In this document: one piece after another, positions 60,501 through 64,000 of the stretch | Numbering within the stretch: position 1 is the stretch's first letter | Layout of the letters: each line of letters opens with the position of its first letter | Assembly: GCA_034508935.3 (NCBI GenBank) | Contig: CM067442.1 | Span: forward strand, 88,072,448-88,136,447 | DNA: 64,000 bases | Source: Berghia stephanieae | Lineage: Eukaryota; Mollusca; Gastropoda; Nudibranchia; Aeolidiidae | Reading direction: 5' to 3' | Notes under the pieces: model-generated | Database searches by the model: none | Told to the model about the DNA's origin: nothing | The model's input: the letters and a program-made list of their open reading frames with translations, nothing else | Position numbers and translations under genes: made by a program

Positions 60501-63500
60501 TTTCCAGGTTATTTATTTAAAAATAGTATTTGTTTCTGTCTCAATGTTTTACTGGCGAGATGTGCCAAGATTTGCATCAATAATAGATTATAGATTAATG
60601 CCTACAATTATAATTTTAAAAGAAAATATAATGCAGAATCACAAGTATAATTTCATGCTAATTTTACCATTGAGTGGTACAGAGTCTCTGGGCAGGCTAT
60701 GAATAAAACTTGAATCGTCATCACTTAAAGGTCTCTCTAAGAGGCTTCCAAATTTGAGGCGAGGTACTGAAATCAGAAATAATAAAATACATATCTCTTT
60801 GTGATTGACAGTTAACTGTAATTAATTCTGAATAAAGGCCATTCAGTAATTTCACTTAAATCACTTTAAAAACTGACCGAAAATAACAATGATACCACTA
60901 TAATATAAACCTTTAAAGTTTCCTTTTTTGTAAAGACGGAATCTATACCTTTGATTTGGTTATTAATGGATCAGTTGTATATCTTTTATTTGTTATTAAT
61001 TTAATGCAAACAGTCAGATAGGAAAAGATTAACATAATTCGATGAACTTCATAATATAAAAGCATCTGGCATAACTTAATCATCATCTTTGTCTGACCAC
61101 TGGTATGAACGAATATCTGGCTATAGACAGTGATGAATATTGAAAGGGTGCTTCAAGAACAATTTTTATTGTATGAAATAGAAATTTGATCCTATGTTTT
61201 CTATTGGAGATATACATTAATCATTGTAGAGCACATTAACCTTCATTTATGTGGGCATTCAGTTATTGGATTCAATTTTTTTTATCCAGAAAAATGAAAA
61301 GAAAAGGTAAATTTTCATACCTCTCCCATCATCAGCAAAACTTCCAGAACCTTCCATCGTGCCAGCTGGACTCATTGACTTGCCCGTACTTTGAAGGACC
61401 ATTTTGTCCCCGTTCTGATTCTCCAAACTTTCAAGTAGATGAACAACGAAAGTATGAGCCTAGAAAATTTAAGAAAAAAATCTAAATGAATCTGAACAAA
61501 TATTTAGTGTATTGAAATCACAATGTATTGTGCTGGAACTGTTTTGAAAAGTCAATAGCTTCTGTGTCAATTTAGGGGCATTTCATTCTTACCATCTATG
61601 AAATACTGAAAACTAAATTTGACATATCACTTGTTATGTTTAATTTAGCATTAAATTTACATAGTTTGAATTGCATTCTTGTATTCATATGTTGTAACCT
61701 GAAGGCTGGATTATCGCTTGTTTTGCTTTGATAGTGTTCTTTTCATCATATGGGTTGACTGACAATTTGAGTTGTTTTGTTTCTTACCTTATCCTGAGAT
61801 GCATTATCTGACACCATGCAGGGGGTGAAAATGGCGGAAAGCTCATAAGATTTCATGACCTGTGATCCAACAAGCTTTACAAAATGTGAATACATGGCAT
61901 TCCATACAACCTGAGCCTCTGGAGATAAATGCTGACTGAAACAAAGAAAAAAGAAAAAAACACTCATCACATGAGTATTTTAAGATCTCTAAAATGAAGA
62001 CTAAAATCTATTGCTAATGTTGTCATATTTATTTTTTAAATCATGGCCTTTGGAGCATAAAACAGACAGTTGTGAAAATGGAGACATAAATTTTGACACG
62101 TAAAAAGACCTTAATTGGTCAAATGATAGGTGAAACATTATCTCAGGCCTCTCTGCTCTCCTAGCATTAAAGAAGTGCTGGTTCGAATTTAATCTGAGAA
62201 AGTGCATTGCCTTTAAAGGCTACTTTGTAAAACGAATTTAACATTCAAAATTCTTTGTCTAATTCCATTTTAATTGGATTACAATTTCCAATTTCACAAA
62301 AATTGACATGGTTTTGAAAATGAGTACAAGGCCATGAAGTGACTCACTTAATTTGAAGGGAGAGTAATAAATCAGATTTTAAAAACAGACATTCTCTTGC
62401 TTTTCTTTTTCTAAATTGATATATAGTACATCAGATGGTTCACTTCATATTTTATATGTGCATACTTCAATTGATATATTGTATTTTGATGGTTTCAAAT
62501 TAACGTGTGAATCATAAATTTTAGTTATCAAAGAAGACAATAATTCACTTGATAACTGAAAGTCTATCTCAATGACTAAACCAAACCTTAATTTTTGTGG
62601 AGTAAGAGTTGATACATCCCCTTGCAAGACGCTTTCAGGAATGAGGCATTTTTCAGCTAAGCTTCGAATGATCAAGGTGATTTGTTCAAGGACTACCATA
62701 CTGATGAGATTCACATCAATCATACCCAGATCAACATTGCTATTGGCTTTCCTGTTGTGTTAAGGAGATAGAGTCAATACTTCGACTATTAGAAAGATGA
62801 CTGGAAGTTTATTCAAATTATAATTGCTGCTCAAATAATACCAACATTTCTAATTATACTTTAAATACAATTCATGCACAGATTGAAGCAGAATATTATT
62901 TACTCTAGAAATATAGAACAGTATTTTCTGTGTCTTTTTGATTGTTACAATTCAATTTTTATAAGAATTCAAAGGAAAGATATGAACTAAGAAAAATAAA
63001 TGGAAGTCCCTATTTTAGTAAAATTTTTGACTCACAAATTAATAGTCCCTGGTTCAGTCAAGACTTTTACCTGATCTGTCTATCCACCCAATTTTTAAAG
63101 ATCTGGTATAAAGTACTTTTTAAAAATAGACTTGCGTCCTGTCTAAAGGGTAGCATTTAATGTGTACTGTCAGATTTACGCTATAAAAACTGAGATAAAC
63201 CATGGGCCTTCCAACAAATAAAACAAAAACAACAAAAAATATAATATTTAAATTACACATTCAAAAGCAACTATTAAAGACTCTACCTAATAATGTCATT
63301 TTTTACACTCGTCTCAGGCCAAGAGGATCGATAGTATCCCTCGGGTGAAAATGCATCAGGAATGTCAAATTCAATCAATCGAAGGAGATTGAGTAATCCA
63401 TCAATTGATAACTCTGGTTTTATTGTCCTGTAATTATGAATGAAAAATATAGAAGTAAATTTAAACAACAACAACAACAAAAAACACAGAGAAGTTTAAT

Positions 63501-63970
63501 TGTTAATCATTACAACATTTAAGTAAAAAATACTTATCTAAAATTTCTTTCGCATAAATTGGAAAAGCAAAAATATTCAAAAAATTTGAAAGAGCTGGTA
63601 AGGGAAAAGGTTGAAGGTTGGCATGCAAAGAAAATTCCATTACTCTTATAACAGACAATACAAACGGGTAAATGAATGTTCAATGATGATATGGAATGAT
63701 TACTAGAATGAAATATGGAATAGTTCTGATGTCTATATAACCGGTAGTTTCCTGAAATATGTTTTCATAGATATTTGAACAACAATACAGAAAAAAAAAA
63801 CATAAACAAAATATATAATACCCATATGATTTTGCTGGCACATCTTTAATGTTCTCTTTCAGATCTGTTCTAACAATTGTGTTCTGAGCAGACATTGCCA
63901 TTGGTATTTCATTATCTGTTCCAAAATCACTATTCCCGTCATCATCATCCTCGTGTGGTGGTGGCTCCAT
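55311..63970 (-). CDS. Unrecognised 10-exon gene, acidic/Ser-rich C-terminus
   Basis: Minus-strand coding exons: 63970-63822, 63427-63287, 62751-62587, 61935-61788, 61459-61321, 60766-60668, 60192-60063, 57149-57045, 56568-56525 and 55417-55311 (TGA at 55313-55311). Every junction is GT-AG and every phase agrees, giving 408 residues. Residues about 1-35 are acidic. Residues about 50-215 are helical and hydrophobic ('SIDGLLNLLRLIEFDIPDAF', 'VVLEQITLIIRSLAEKCLIP', 'VWNAMYSHFVKLVGSQVM'). The rest is Ser/Asp-rich and ends in 'DNYDFDFYD'. The segment 'KSYELSAIFTPCMV' recalls the last helices of RhoGAP-type folds ('NLAIVFGPTLL'), but no arginine finger is seen and I do not assign it. The ATG at 63,970 may be the start, or this may be an internal exon of a longer gene running past 64,000; an acceptor-like AG lies 5 bases upstream. 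Confidence 0.75.
55862..56036. repeat. ACT microsatellite (intron)
   Basis: Two long ACT runs separated by 'atatatgactacaaat'. Open frames of poly-Val, poly-Ser, poly-Thr or poly-Tyr are artefacts. It lies in the last intron of the minus-strand gene. Confidence 0.95.
57539..57592. repeat. AT dinucleotide repeat
   Basis: About 53 bases of AT in the intron between the exons at 60,063-60,192 and 57,045-57,149. Confidence 0.95.
57593..60062. other. Long intron of the minus-strand gene
   Basis: Apart from the GTCAC-core array and a short AT run at about 59,814-59,825, I see no coding exon in this intron. Confidence 0.55.
57963..59647. repeat. Decayed tandem array with palindromic GTCAC core
   Basis: Eight clear cores carry TTGCTTGTGAC and/or GTGTCA with their complements: 57,963-57,989, 58,150-58,173, 58,315-58,350, 58,711-58,754, 59,059-59,110, 59,249-59,303, 59,453-59,475 and 59,617-59,647. 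A degenerate one lies at about 58,888. Spacing is about 164-204 bases, with one gap of two units. Between 58,950 and 59,300 the spacers also align with a 190-base period. The whole array lies in one intron of the minus-strand gene. Confidence 0.75.
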
Positions 63971-64000
63971 TGAATCTTTGACAAAAATGTTTTAAAAAGA

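Overview
The window is AT-rich, intron-rich eukaryotic nuclear DNA from an animal. It is packed with triplet microsatellites, SINE, LINE and MITE copies and broken Ty3/Gypsy copies. The gene content (a TPC3-like two-pore channel with introns averaging about 1 kb, and an RRP15 homologue) and the repeats point to a non-vertebrate metazoan, plausibly a marine deuterostome such as an echinoderm or hemichordate. The species cannot be fixed from sequence alone.

Layout. 1-2,580: AT-rich DNA with SINE copies. 2,581-6,043 (minus): a ribosome-biogenesis gene of the RRP15 family, four coding exons, with a possible 5'UTR exon near 9,978-10,110. 6,700-18,950: repeat-rich intergenic DNA with LINE fragments, three terminal-inverted-repeat elements, a 177-bp repeat inserted into a LINE and again nearby in inverted orientation, long CTT/CTC/ATT/ATG microsatellites, and one short candidate coding exon (12,728). 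19,253-40,861 (plus): a 19-coding-exon two-pore channel (TPC) gene of about 839 residues, best matched to TPC3. Its introns hold SINEs, a LINE tail, a Gypsy gag fossil, a large foldback element and two MITE candidates. 41-46.9 kb: 3' flank and intergenic DNA. About 46.9-52.4 kb: two truncated Ty3/Gypsy-type copies lying side by side. 53.2-54.5 kb: a locally duplicated repeat block. 55,311-63,970 (minus): a 10-exon gene of 408 codons whose intron phases all agree but whose family I do not recognise. One of its introns holds a decayed tandem array with a conserved palindromic core.

The three multi-exon genes have no obvious shared pathway: nucleolar pre-rRNA processing, endolysosomal or plasma-membrane cation conductance, and an unknown protein. 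The most notable signals are an AT-AC (U12-type) intron in the TPC gene, a one-base phase break in the exon for its first voltage-sensor S4, and the palindrome-cored array at 57.96-59.65 kb. No search could be run, so family names rest on recognised motifs and remembered homologues.
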